A stretch of 64,000 nucleotides of DNA from Pegoplata infirma (lineage: Eukaryota; Arthropoda; Insecta; Diptera; Anthomyiidae), in the NCBI GenBank assembly GCA_963921195.1, contig OY992536.1, forward strand, positions 320,743,038-320,807,037, given 5' to 3'. The position numbers and the translations under genes were made by a program. The notes under the pieces were generated by a model that worked only from the letters and a program-made list of their open reading frames with translations, did no database searches and was not told the origin of the DNA. Shown one piece after another: positions 10,889-21,660 of this stretch (positions are counted from its first letter, which is position 1; each line of letters starts with the position of its first letter).

Positions 10889-12030
10889 CATTTTCTGAAT
10901 TTCAATTGTGATTTCTGAATTTCAATTGTGATTTCTGAATTTCAATTGGGCTTTTCTGAATTTCAATTGTGATATTCTGAATTTCAATTGATCTTTTCTG
11001 AATTTCAATTGGGCTTTTCTGAATTTCAATTGTGCTTTTCTGAATTTCAATTGGGCTTTTCTGAATTTCAATTACGATTTCTGAATTTCAATTGGGCTTT
11101 TCTGAATTTCAATTGTGGTTTTCTGAATTTCAATTGGGCTTTTCTGAATTTCAATTGTGCTTTTCTGAATTTCAATTGTGCTTTTCTGAATTTCAATTGT
11201 GTTTTTCTGAATTTCAATTGATCTTTTCTGAATTTCAATTGTGATTTTCTGAATTTCAATTGTGATTTTCTGAATTTCAATTGGGCTTTTCTGAATTTCA
11301 ATTACGATTTCTGAATTTCAATTGGGCTTTTCTGAATTTCAATTGTGCTTTTCTGAATTTCAATTGGGATTTTCTGAATTTCAATTGTGCTTTTCTGAAT
11401 TTCAATTGGGCTTTTCTGAATTTCAATTGTGATTTTCTGAATTTCAATTGTGATTTTCTGAATTTCAATTGGGCTTTTCTGAATTTCAATTACGATTTCT
11501 GAATTTCAATTGGGCTTTTCTGAATTTCAATTGTGATTTTCTGAATTTCAATTGTGCTTTTCTGAATTTCAATTGTGCTTTTCTGAATTTCAATTGTGCT
11601 TTTCTGAATTTCAATTGTGATTTTCTGAATTTCAATTACGATTTCTGAATTTCAATTGATCTTTTCTGAATTTCAATTGGGCTTTTCTGAATTTCAATTG
11701 TGCTTTTCTGAATTTCAATTGTGCTTTTCTGAATTTCAATTGGGCTTTTCTGAATTTCAATTGTGCTTTTCTGAATTTCAATTGTGATTTTCTGAATTTC
11801 AATTGTGCTTTTCTGAATTTCAATTGTGCTTTTCTGAATTTCAATTGTGATTTCTGAATTTCAATTGTGCTTTTCTGAATTTCAATTGTGATTTCTGAAT
11901 TTCAATTGGGCTTTTCTGAATTTCAATTATGATTTCTGAATTTCAATTGGGCTATTCTGAATTTCAATTGGGATTTTTGAATTTCAATTGTGATTTCTGA
12001 ATTACAATTGATCTTTTCTGAATTTCAATT
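10889..12030. repeat. 21-bp tandem array, right arm of copy 2
   Basis: About 54 units in the CTGAATTTCAATTG orientation. The terminal unit reads GAATTACAATTGATCTTTTC, which is the consensus of the decayed array at 22360-22480. Confidence 0.95.
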
Positions 12031-12603
12031 GGAAAAGGTGTAGTTCAATCGCTCTTTTGGCCTTTTCGTTGAACAGTTCGTGAACGAATCATTTTGATCA
12101 TGTCTGTTGGTCGTTCATCTAGTTCAAATCGGTCAATTTTGGTTTTCGTTCAACAGTTCGTGATCGAATCATTTCGATCATGTCTGTTGTTTTGGCTTTC
12201 GTTCAAAAAATACAAAAATGTTAAATAAAAACATTAATAATTAAAAAAAAAAATGTATAAAATTTTTGTAAAAAAACACATAAATGATGAGAAAGCTTGC
12301 CAAAGGAGGAGAAAAAACTAATAACTATTGAGAAAATTGAAAAAAAAAATGAACGACCGAACTGAAAGATCAAAATAAAGTAATGACCATTTGAGCTGAA
12401 TGAACGAAAAGACCTAAAAGAGCTGAAATGAACGAACTAGATAAACCGCTCAGTTAAGTGAATAGTTCAATTGAAATAGTTCGTTCGTGAACGACAAAAC
12501 TCTACAATAGAGTGCAGTATAGATTTTTATTTTAAGATTTGGAGAATTTTTTTATAAAACAAATCGTCCACAATTCCTCTAAGTATCTAAAAAATTTTTC
12601 GTA

Positions 12604-12877
12604 CCCAGTGAAAAATGTTCAAATGTGAATAATATATATTTCACATATGATTACATATATGAACATATATGTTTAATATATGAGCATATGCGAAAATTGG
12701 CGGTATATGGACAACCATGTATGAAACACATATAAACACATGTGTACATATATGAACGCATGCCATATATGTACACATGCCGCCAATTTTCGCATGTGTA
12801 ACATATATTTACATATATGAACATAGATGCCCATATATGGACCACATAGGATTCATATATGAACATTTTTCACCGGG
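12604..12877. mobile_element. TA-flanked MITE with CCCAGTGAAAAATGTTC ends
   Basis: The left end is CCCAGTGAAAAATGTTCA and the right end is the complement of CCCGGTGAAAAATGTTCA. TA stands on both sides (12602-12603, 12878-12879). The interior of 274 bp contains repeated CATATATGAACATATATG-type palindromes and an inverted GCGAAAATTGGCGG pair. Confidence 0.75.
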
Positions 12878-13085
12878 TATATTAAATTTTTGAGATTTTA
12901 AGAAATTTTTATTTATCCATTCGCAGATATTTTTCGTATTCAAAAATTCTCACATTCACACAAAAATTTGGAAAGTTTAATAAAAATTACATAAAATTAT
13001 AAAAGTTCTAAAAATTAAGAAACAAAGTCACATAATTTAAGAAAAATTTCAGAAATTTTGTAAATTTACGAAAAATTTCAGAAAT

Positions 13086-14296
13086 ACTTACAAGGAAGGT
13101 CATTCACAGGGCACCCACAGATTATCCTGAAACTTGCATACGGGAAAGAGGGGAGGGAAATAAGAGTTACCTGTTTTTTCTTTGTTGCCCAATCTCACAT
13201 TTGGCTAGTCAGAGGAGAGAGGTAAAGACGGGATTTTTTTTCGTTTTTTTTTGAAGATTTTTCACATTTCTTTACAAGAAACTATATGAACATTTTATAT
13301 AGGTCGAAGTTTTTTTTTTCCCGGACTTTTTCATTTCCCGGGAAAGCGGGATTCATTTTAAAATTTCCCGGGATCCCGGGAATTCCCGTAAAAACTAAAA
13401 AACCCAAATTTTTGGTCAAAAAAATATATAAAAACCTTATGAATTCGATTGCGCTATTTATAATATTTGTAAACACCATAAAATCCTTTAAAACAAAAAA
13501 AAAAAAAAAAATAAGTTTCGAGAAAAAAGAACAATTTTTGTTTTACAGTTTTTTATAAACAAGTTCATTTGGTTCTCAGAGACATAAATATTTTCTATAT
13601 AAAATAATCATACTGCAAATTTTTCTAATGCAGGTTTTAGAAAGAAAATTTCTCAGCTTCTGAAAAAAAGTATCAGGTTCTGTTAATTATATCCTATCGA
13701 AGATTTAGATATTGTGAGACTTTCTCCATTCCGTAAGTCTCAGATTTTATGACATTTTTTAGTTAGCAGGGGTCTCTTGGAATACTTTTTGGGCCCTCCT
13801 GGTTCCTGCGTACGTTTCTGTCATCAATTATCAAGAATTTTAATAAAATCTCTAAAAAATCACATACAAAATAATCAATAGAAGTGGAAAAATCAATAAT
13901 TTCAAAGAAAATAAATTTCCCGGGAATTCTTGCTCTATTTCCCGGGATTTCGGAATCGAAAATTTACGGGAATTCCCGTGAAAAACTCTAGTCGTGTCAC
14001 AATTTAAGTTCGTTAAGTCATTATTTTTTAAAATGCATAATCTTTGGGGTAGTTTATATGGAGAGGTACATACGTACGACCGCCAAAATCACATATAATA
14101 ATCACTATTTTGCAAAATTCCAACTTGTTCGGATTTTATTCGGATTTTCCCGAACACCCATATTTTTTCATAAGGTGGCAACCCTTTTTTTAATTTGAGT
14201 TTGGGCAGCTAAAAACCGGTAACTCTTATTTTATCCCCTTATTGCCATATGCAAGTTTCAGGACAATCGGTGGCTGGACCTCTCTTGTAAGTCTTG
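13086..14296. mobile_element. Inverted-repeat element F, about 1.2 kb
   Basis: The left arm (CTTACAAGGAAGGTC ..., CCTGAAACTTGCATACGG, AATAAGAGTTACC) is mirrored at 14170-14296 (GGTAACTCTTATT, CCATATGCAAGTTTCAGG, CCTCTCTTGTAAG). The arms are about 110 bp and diverged. The interior holds the CCCGGG-rich segment at 13320-13995. The target duplication is unclear because the ends themselves are palindromic (ACTTACAAG...CTTGTAAGT). Confidence 0.55.
13320..13995. repeat. CCCGGGAATTCCCG-rich segment, probable hAT-type remnant
   Basis: Clusters of CCCGGGATCCCGGGAATTCCC occur at 13320-13390 and, inverted, at 13917-13978. The right limit ATTCCCGTGAAAAACTCTA resembles a hAT end (TAGAGTTTTTCACGGG). I could not find a matching 8-bp duplication on the left. 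A similar cluster is at 28009-28110. Confidence 0.4.
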
Positions 14297-14789
14297 CAAA
14301 ATGGCCAACATAAATAAATTTTAAAAAATCTTAAAATTTGGATAACTTTTGAAAATTTCGGAAAATTTAAGACAAATATTTAAAAATTCTGGAAAATTAA
14401 AAGAATATAGAAAAATATCAGAACGATTGATTAAAATTAAATAAAAAACTCGTCTAAAACATTTTTTAGAATCTCAGACATTTTTCGTATAGAAATGTCT
14501 TAAAATCTGTTACTTTTTTTTGTATAAAAGATTCTAAGAATCTGAGATATTTTTCACATAAAGAGCTTTTTATTTCAAATGATCACGATTTTTTTTTTTT
14601 GTTGAATGAAAAAATGCTGAATTTTACCATGTTTAACTACGCCCATCTACCACTTTTTTCGGAAAACTGAAACATTCGATTTAACCGGTTTTTCGTGATA
14701 TGTTTGAAATTTAAAGCATGATACATATGTGTTCTTAAATTTCGTATAGAAATAATCAACTTTACCTGGGGGGTGGCCTGAAAAAAATC

Positions 14790-15491
14790 TAATTTCCTAA
14801 CCCCGTTGGTCCAAGCGCAGGTCTATGAACATAATATGGCATAAAAATGAGCAAAAATTAAAGAAAACTCGTAAAAATATTGCATTTTTCAGGGGTTATT
14901 TTAGTTCTTCAAGGGGGAACTTTTTTCCCCTGGTCCGATTTTGCCCATCTTCGAACTTAACCTTACCAGTAAGGGTATAAAAAAAATTTTTGAAAAAAAA
15001 TTTCCGAGAAAAAAAAATTGGTAAAAAAAAAATCCGCGATTTTTTTCTTTTTTTGTCAAAAAATATGTTCGTACTTGTTTAAATACCATTTAGTGTTCAA
15101 TTATGTTGACATATGTCAACCAGCAGCCGAATTGAAGCATTTTGTATTTTTAGGTTATGTTGAATGTACTAAAATTTTTGAGGTGTCCTTACATTTTCGT
15201 TCATAACTTTTGAACCGCTGAACCGATATCGCTCAAATGCAATACCAAACTTCTCGGGAGAACTTCCAATAAATATGTAAAGTTTCAGTTACCTCCATGT
15301 AATATTTTGGCCGTGATCACCATTTCCACAGACAGACAGACGGTCAGACGGACATCGCTAGAATGTCTTAAAATCGATCGGTGATCATGAATATATATAC
15401 TTTATGGGGTCCCAGACCTATATTTCGATGAGTTACAAACGGAATGACAAACTTATATATACCCTCTATCACTAAGTGGAGGGTATAAAAA
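14790..15491. repeat. Dispersed (GTCY)n / GAGGGTATA repeat, copy
   Basis: It ends ACTAAGTGGAGGGTATAAAA and contains CAGACAGACAGACGGTCAGA at 15332-15351, then GATCGGTGATCATGAATATA and CAAACGGAATGACAAACTTA. The same order occurs at 27825, 29452, 30397, 47480, 52508 and 63815. The combination of a TA-rich stretch and a GTCY tract resembles the mini-me repeats described in Diptera. Non-coding. Confidence 0.7.
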
Positions 15492-15655
15492 GTAATACGG
15501 CGCATTATATCATTTGATAGAAAAACGAAGGATCCAAGAAAATATGATTATATTTTATTATCTTATATTCGATATAATTAGATATAAGTTAATTTCAAAA
15601 ATGGAACGGTAAATACTATCTAATTTGATATTAAAAAAAATTAGATCTATTTCCC
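15492..15655. repeat. AT-rich repeat segment (GGATCC / ATATAATTAGAT type)
   Basis: AAGGATCCAAGAAAATATGA and ATGGAACGGTAAATACTATC recur, in diverged form, at 39500-39562 and 41499-41780 (GGATCCAAAAATATATG, GGAACCGTAAATTTCATATA). It is probably part of an AT-rich TIR element interrupted by element A copy 2. Confidence 0.45.
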
Positions 15656-16114
15656 AATCGGAATATAATGAAACCAAAAGCAAATTAAAGTTGAAATTTT
15701 TCATAACAAAACACTAAAAGTTTTTTTTTTTTTAATTTAGTACAAGTTTTGTTTTTTTTACACATATTTGAAGTGGATTCTACTTTAGGGGCCCCTGGTG
15801 ATGGCCTTGCTGAACATGTGGTCCAAACTTAAGCTGGAAACTATGTTAGCTATAACCGGTATGAATTTCGCTGCAATCGATCCAGTACTTACTGAATCCG
15901 AATTATAAAAAATAACCTACTATGCACCGTTGCGTATGATTGTTATTAAAAGGGAATTATAAAATAAATTATACGCCTCTTATAAAGTTTTCAAAAAAAA
16001 TTATAATATATATTCGATTAGAGTTTTATTCTAGTTCGAGGCCCAAAAATATTTCTATATATGATATTGTCATAATAGAGTATTTTTAATTTATTGCTTT
16101 AAAAAAGTTACTCA

Positions 16115-16180
16115 TCTCATAGTATGTCTGTACTGATCAGTTTCATCCCCACTAAAGGAATCGTCAGCAGACTTTAGAGA
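16115..16180 (-). ncRNA. Hammerhead-ribozyme-like motif, unit 1 (minus)
   Basis: Reverse complement of the motif described at 17537-17602. Sequence is the same by eye. Confidence 0.6.
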
Positions 16181-16610
16181 ATCATCGTTGGTCAATCAAA
16201 CATCAAACCAGACATAATATTTGATATATTTCACAAGTTATATGAGAAATATTATTATGAAGGTCCGAAATCTGTTTTCCAACAAAAATAACTCTTTTAA
16301 AGCAAAAATTGTATATACTAAATCACCATCGGTAATTATTAATATATGTGTTGCTGTTATTTTACAATAACAACAGTACCTAACCAAACAATAGTGTTGG
16401 TAGGATAAGTCGTACTAAACTTTGTGTTAAATGTTGTTTTTTATTTTTAGTACCAAAAGGTACATAAAAATAAAATGTATTTATTCGGCCTTTATATATG
16501 TATATATATTCGATTAGAGTTTTATTCTAGTTCGAGGCCCAAAAATATTTCTATATATGATATTGTCATAATAGAGTATTTTTAATTTATTGCTTTAAAA
16601 AAGTTACTCA

Positions 16611-16676
16611 TCTCATAGTATGTCTGTACTGATCAGTTTCATCCCCACTAAAGGAATCGTCAGCAGACTTTAGAGA
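16611..16676 (-). ncRNA. Hammerhead-ribozyme-like motif, unit 2 (minus)
   Basis: Same motif 496 bp further on, minus strand. Confidence 0.6.
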
Positions 16677-17106
16677 ATCATCGTTGGTCAATCAAACATC
16701 AAACCAGACATAATATTTGATATATTTCACAAGTTATATGAGAAATATTATTATGAAGGTCCGAAATCTGTTTTCCAACAAAAATAACTCTTTTAAAGCA
16801 AAAATTGTATATACTAAATCACCATCGGTAATTATTAATATATGTGTTGCTGTTATTTTACAATAACAACAGTACCTAACCAAACAATAGTGTTGGTAGG
16901 ATAAGTCGTACTAAACTTTGTGTTAAATGTTGTTTTTTATTTTTAGTACCAAAAGGTACATAAAAATAAAATGTATTTATTCGGCCTTTATATATGTATA
17001 TATATTCGATTAGAGTTTTATTCTAGTTCGAGGCCCAAAAATATTTCTATATATGATATTGTCATAATAGAGTATTTTTAATTTATTGCTTTAAAAAAGT
17101 TACTCA

Positions 17107-17172
17107 TCTCATAGTATGTCTGTACTGATCAGTTTCATCCCCACTAAAGGAATCGTCAGCAGACTTTAGAGA
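17107..17172 (-). ncRNA. Hammerhead-ribozyme-like motif, unit 3 (minus)
   Basis: Third minus-strand copy, in the unit truncated at 17393. Confidence 0.6.
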
Positions 17173-17536
17173 ATCATCGTTGGTCAATCAAACATCAAAC
17201 CAGACATAATATTTGATATATTTCACAAGTTATATGAGAAATATTATTATGAAGGTCCGAAATCTGTTTTCCAACAAAAATAACTCTTTTAAAGCAAAAA
17301 TTGTATATACTAAATCACCATCGGTAATTATTAATATATGTGTTGCTGTTATTTTACAATAACAACAGTACCTAACCAAACAATAGTGTTGGTATTTAGT
17401 ATATACAATTTTTGCTTTAAAAGAGTTATTTTTGTTGGAAAACAGATTTCGGACCTTCATAATAATATTTCTCATATAACTTGTGAAATATATCAAATAT
17501 TATGTCTGGTTTGATGTTTGATTGACCAACGATGAT

Positions 17537-17602
17537 TCTCTAAAGTCTGCTGACGATTCCTTTAGTGGGGATGAAACTGATCAGTACAGACATACTATGA
17601 GA
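17537..17602 (+). ncRNA. Hammerhead-ribozyme-like motif, unit 4 (plus)
   Basis: In order: distal helix I TCTC (17537-17540), GTCTG (17545-17549), core box CTGACGA (17550-17556), helix II TTCC...GGGA, core box GAAA (17573-17576), short helix III ACTG-AT-CAGT (17576-17585), cleavage position TA (17585-17586), CAGAC (17587-17591) pairing perfectly with GTCTG, then GAGA (17599-17602) pairing with TCTC across an internal loop. This is the type I hammerhead order with a small helix III, as in Penelope-like elements and retrozymes. Weak points: a U-U pair at the base of helix II and a G-U pair above it. Self-cleavage is inferred, not shown. Confidence 0.65.
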
Positions 17603-18032
17603 TGAGTAACTTTTTTAAAGCAATAAATTAAAAATACTCTATTATGACAATATCATATATAGAAATATTTTTGGGCCTCGAACTAGAATAAAACTCTAAT
17701 CGAATATATATACATATATAAAGGCCGAATAAATACATTTTATTTTTATGTACCTTTTGGTACTAAAAATAAAAAACAACATTTAACACAAAGTTTAGTA
17801 CGACTTATCCTACCAACACTATTGTTTGGTTAGGTACTGTTGTTATTGTAAAATAACAGCAACACATATATTAATAATTACCGATGGTGATTTAGTATAT
17901 ACAATTTTTGCTTTAAAAGAGTTATTTTTGTTGGAAAACAGATTTCGGACCTTCATAATAATATTTCTCATATAACTTGTGAAATATATCAAATATTATG
18001 TCTGGTTTGATGTTTGATTGACCAACGATGAT

Positions 18033-18098
18033 TCTCTAAAGTCTGCTGACGATTCCTTTAGTGGGGATGAAACTGATCAGTACAGACATACTATGAGA
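18033..18098 (+). ncRNA. Hammerhead-ribozyme-like motif, unit 5 (plus)
   Basis: Copy 496 bp downstream of the motif at 17537, same sequence by eye. Confidence 0.6.
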
Positions 18099-18528
18099 TG
18101 AGTAACTTTTTTAAAGCAATAAATTAAAAATACTCTATTATGACAATATCATATATAGAAATATTTTTGGGCCTCGAACTAGAATAAAACTCTAATCGAA
18201 TATATATACATATATAAAGGCCGAATAAATACATTTTATTTTTATGTACCTTTTGGTACTAAAAATAAAAAACAACATTTAACACAAAGTTTAGTACGAC
18301 TTATCCTACCAACACTATTGTTTGGTTAGGTACTGTTGTTATTGTAAAATAACAGCAACACATATATTAATAATTACCGATGGTGATTTAGTATATACAA
18401 TTTTTGCTTTAAAAGAGTTATTTTTGTTGGAAAACAGATTTCGGACCTTCATAATAATATTTCTCATATAACTTGTGAAATATATCAAATATTATGTCTG
18501 GTTTGATGTTTGATTGACCAACGATGAT

Positions 18529-18594
18529 TCTCTAAAGTCTGCTGACGATTCCTTTAGTGGGGATGAAACTGATCAGTACAGACATACTATGAGA
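18529..18594 (+). ncRNA. Hammerhead-ribozyme-like motif, unit 6 (plus)
   Basis: Third plus-strand copy, in the last unit before the right end at 18776. Confidence 0.6.
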
Positions 18595-18893
18595 TGAGTA
18601 ACTTTTTTAAAGCAATAAATTAAAAATACTCTATTATGACAATATCATATATAGAAATATTTTTGGGCCTCGAACTAGAATAAAACTCTAATCGAATATA
18701 TATACATATATAAAGGCCGAATAAATACATTTTATTTTTATGTACCTTTTGGTACTAAAAATAAAAAACAACATTTAAAAAATTATAATTAAAATAATAA
18801 TTCACCATATTCAAATGCATGTAAAAAATGTCATCCTTCATTTGCTTTTGATTTCATACCATTCCGATTTTTGTTGATGCACTGTGTAATTAG

Positions 18894-20216
18894 ACGGGTT
18901 TGAAAAAAATCGGAAACTTTTAAATAGACAAAAAAAAAAAAAAACATGAATTCTGGAAAGCTTTCAAAAAGCCTGCATAATATGCATTGCATATTCTAAA
19001 AAAAAATTTGTTTAGAAAAATTATCAGATTCTGAGACTCATTTTGTTTTAAAAATCCTGTGATTGCTGTTTGTTTTACTAATGTTTTTATAAGCTTAAAC
19101 AAACATAAATTTATAAGGCCTCTAGTGTTTGAGTAAATGAGTGTGCTAAATTAATTTCCGTATTTGGATTAACTAACACAAAAAAATAAAAAACAAAGCA
19201 TAACATAAAAAGAAATCTTATCATAAACCGGAAAAGGAAATATTGTTTTTCCAATTTTTAAATCATAAACAATACAATTTGTTGTTTATTAAAGATTACT
19301 AGCAGATGCAGACATTCTTGCATTCACACTCAAACACACACACAAACTCTCTCTTGCAATCATACACTTCCTTACTTAAACAAACATAAATAGTACATTA
19401 AAAGTCATGAACACACACATACACTCCAACTCCTACATGCATACTTTTGAAGTTTACCATACAACTGTTTTAGTTGTTTTATATTTGTTAAGTGAAATTT
19501 GTAACACTTTATTTTACAGAATGCCAATATTTAACACATTTATTATTTATGTTTCTGCACACTCATACACACACAAATATAAACAACATTTAGATATGTC
19601 TACATAGAAAAACACACACATGCAAACATAAATAATTATTTGTTAAGATAAACTGTTTTACCATAAATTTCAAATGTCACAAGACTTCTGAACAAAATTT
19701 ATCTATTTAATATGAGTATTAAAAATAAAAATCTTTAAATGTTTTTATTATTACTCTTAATAGAATATAGTTAAATTTTGCATGTGTATTAGAGTGGACT
19801 CAAATACTCATATTTTAAAAGTTTTTACAAAAATATTATATATTCGTTTTTCTATGATGAAAACTCCAAGTCCTGGGTTTTTTTGCAACGATTTTTGCTA
19901 GTACAGAATAAGACCTGTTTTGTTAAAGTACCGGTGTTTTTAGTAATTTTTAAAAAGTATTTCTCTAAGTGCCATAGATTAATATTTTCATTCTACTCTG
20001 CTTTGTATATACCACAGTATTTTCTAATGTTCTTATAAAAATGATTTATAATTTTTATTGCACAAAATCTACATGATACCTGAGGACAAAATGGAAAATC
20101 TCTGCAAATAATTCAGAGAAGTGTTTCACAAAATAAACTACATTTTAATATAAGAAGATTTACATTAGGGTAGTAAAACTCGGGATATAATATTTCTAAT
20201 AACAGCCAGTGGTGTT
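18894..20216. other. No gene recognised
   Basis: AT-rich sequence with CACACA-rich patches near 19325-19350 and 19565-19625. The frames here are short and of biased composition. No element ends were found. Confidence 0.5.
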
Positions 20217-20800
20217 CACATGATTCTGATGTGTGGTAGGGGAACGAAATATTGGTCCTAGACCTACCTTCTCCGATCGACTCAGAATCACTTTTGGAGT
20301 CAATTTAGATGGCTTTAAAATTGAAATTAAAGCTTCTCTTGACTTAAAACGAAGCCTATTTAAATTGGAAAAAATTGGTCCACGTGTAAATCTACCTCCA
20401 ATACAATCGTCCTTTTCAAATTTGGCTCAAAAGTGGCTCTAATAACTTAATTTAAATAGGAAATTTGGCAGGTAAACTTATTTCGTATTCACAAATCATC
20501 ATTCCGTATATGAAGGAAATCTACTTGTAGTCCTTATTCAAACCACCCTCCTTGACATAAATCTATTTATAATGTTTGATACAAATTTAGTTTTTAGGTA
20601 TTTTACGTGTACTTTTGTAACCTTATGGAATCTGATTTTAATTGAAACATTTTTGTACTTATTCCCCATATAAAAACGTTCCCCGATAATCAGTTAACTC
20701 CTTCAATTGGCAAAAAAAAGGAGCTTATTTCACTAAAATTTTGTTGTAGAGTATAATATGATAATATTATCTCCACTTAGGGAATGGAGATAGGATACTA
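20217..20800. repeat. Diverged relative of the 34.4-kb GGGTATA repeat
   Basis: AAATATTGGTCCTAGACCTAC, TCGACTCAGAATCACTTTT and GGAGTCAATTTAGATG follow the same order as 34446-34525. Later ACTTGTAGTCCTTATTCAAAC corresponds to 34640-34660. The (GTCY)n tract is missing. Confidence 0.55.
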
Positions 20801-20859
20801 AAAAAATACAATAAAATTACAAAAAAAACTTGTAACTTTCTTTTTTGGCTACCTCCTAT

Positions 20860-21262
20860 TTGACAAAAATTCCTAGTAATTTAACAAGCTTTTTACCAAT
20901 AATTTTGTAATTTTACATAGTTTTTACCAATTAAATTGTAAATTTACAAATTTTTTGACACGATAAATTTTAACCAATAACTTTGTAATTTTATAAGCTT
21001 TTTACCAATAAAACCAATAAATTTGTAAATTGTACAGTTTTTTTGGCGTAATAAAAATTACAAGAAATTCTCGTGAATTTACTAGATTTTTTTTTAAATT
21101 ATCTTGGAAATTTGTAAAATTGCAAAAATAAATTGTAAAATTACAAAAAAAAATTAAATTTCGATCGAAATTTGTTTGTTAAAAAAAACAAGGAAAACTG
21201 TCAAATATTGGTAAAATGGAATTACGAGACTTTTTCTAGTAATTTGACAAGGTTTTTTTTGT
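20860..21262. repeat. GTAAATTTACA-rich dispersed repeat
   Basis: Repeated TTTTACCAATAATTTTGTAA blocks, then AAATTTCGATCGAAATTTGT and GACAAGGTTTTTTTTGTGTG. A close relative lies at 56330-56640 and a partial one at 35020-35110. Probably a MITE family with GTGTGTTTTTTT-type ends. Confidence 0.5.
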
Positions 21263-21265
21263 GTG

Positions 21266-21660
21266 TGGGTATGTTTTAAAAAAATGTTGGAGGGTAAAAA
21301 TAAAGTGAGGTCGGTCTCACGAATGACCCCTCTCGGACGTACCATTAGACCGGTGGAAGCTGATTAAATAGAATAAATTTACAAAAAATAAAAAAAAAAA
21401 TTGTATGGGGACCACCTTAAGAGTTAAATATAGAGGTTCAGATTAAATGTTTGGATTAAAAAAATATTGTGGGTCGGACTTACATTTGATTGTTCTAAGG
21501 GCACTCTTAGGACAGTTAGAGCGGTTGGAGCAAATTAAAAAAAAAATTAAATTTTGTGTGGGAGCCCCCTTAGAACTTGAAGATAGGGTATTAGTTTGTT
21601 CCGAAGAAACGTTTAGACGTAAAAATTAATTTGGGTCGGTCTTGGAGCAGTAGAAATGAT
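21266..21660. repeat. Isolated fragment of the 35.4-kb element's arm repeats
   Basis: GGTATGTTTTAAAAAAATGTTGG, GGTCGGTCTCACGAATGACC, GTATGGGGACCACCTTAAG and TAGAGCGGTTGGAGCAA correspond to the subrepeats of 37800-38890. It is diverged and has no TIRs. Confidence 0.65.

Larger units (their letters stand above)
8806..12040. mobile_element. Foldback-like element, complete copy 2 with TA duplication
   Basis: The termini are CACCTTTTCC (8806) and GGAAAAGGTG (12040), with TA at 8804-8805 and 12041-12042. The uninterrupted relative at 32055-32080 reads, on the minus strand, GTTCATCTAGTTCAATCG with one TA, which confirms the duplication. Structure: array (8816-9976), unique core (9977-10888), inverted array (10889-12030). 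The arms are made almost entirely of the 21-bp repeat, as in Drosophila Foldback elements. A TA duplication, however, points to the IS630-Tc1-mariner group, whereas Foldback makes 9-bp duplications. No open frame in the core resembles a transposase. Confidence 0.85.
8727..12504. mobile_element. hAT-type element E carrying Foldback-like copy 2
   Basis: An exact 8-bp duplication CAATAGAG lies at 8719-8726 and 12505-12512. The ends are TAGACTTATGC and GTCGTTCACGAACGA-type sequence finishing ACTCTA (TAGAGTTTTGTC read from the right). Only about 540 bp are its own. The rest is the Foldback-like insertion at 8806-12040. The interior is rich in GTTCGTTCATTT and GAACGAAC repeats. A shorter relative at 31948-32146 has its own 8-bp duplication. 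No transposase remains. Confidence 0.75.
16008..18776. mobile_element. 496-bp repeat multimer in inverted halves (retrozyme / Penelope-like insertion)
   Basis: The unit landmark ATTCGATTAGAG starts at 16012, 16508 and 17004 (period 496). After 17393 the sequence switches to the opposite strand, with the inverted landmark ending at 17700, 18196 and 18692. Each half is about 1.385 kb, 2.8 units. A 13-bp direct repeat AAAAAATTATAAT flanks it (15995-16007 and 18777-18789). Each unit holds a hammerhead-like motif, in the 5'-to-3' sense leftward in the left half and rightward in the right half, so the halves meet head to head. Known Penelope-like elements and animal retrozymes have tandem hammerhead-bearing repeats and twin-priming-like inversions. 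No reverse transcriptase is present, so this would be non-autonomous. Confidence 0.75.
15656..18893. mobile_element. Element A copy 2, interrupted by the 496-bp array
   Basis: AATCGGAATATAATGAAACC at the left and CATACCATTCCGATT ... GATGCACTGTG at the right match the ends of element A copy 1. The middle shares CCAGTACTTACTGAAT and CACCGTTGCGTATGATTGTT with copy 1 in the opposite orientation. Copy 1 shows no repeat array at this place, so the array is a later insertion. Confidence 0.65.

Noticed and set aside
12120..12200. GTTCGTGAACGAATCATT repeats as a regulatory operator array
   Set aside because: They belong to the body of hAT-type element E and recur in its relative at 31948-32146.
20233..20442. 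69-residue frame in the 20.2-kb repeat
   Set aside because: The diverged relative at 34446 onward does not keep the frame, and the region is repeat sequence.
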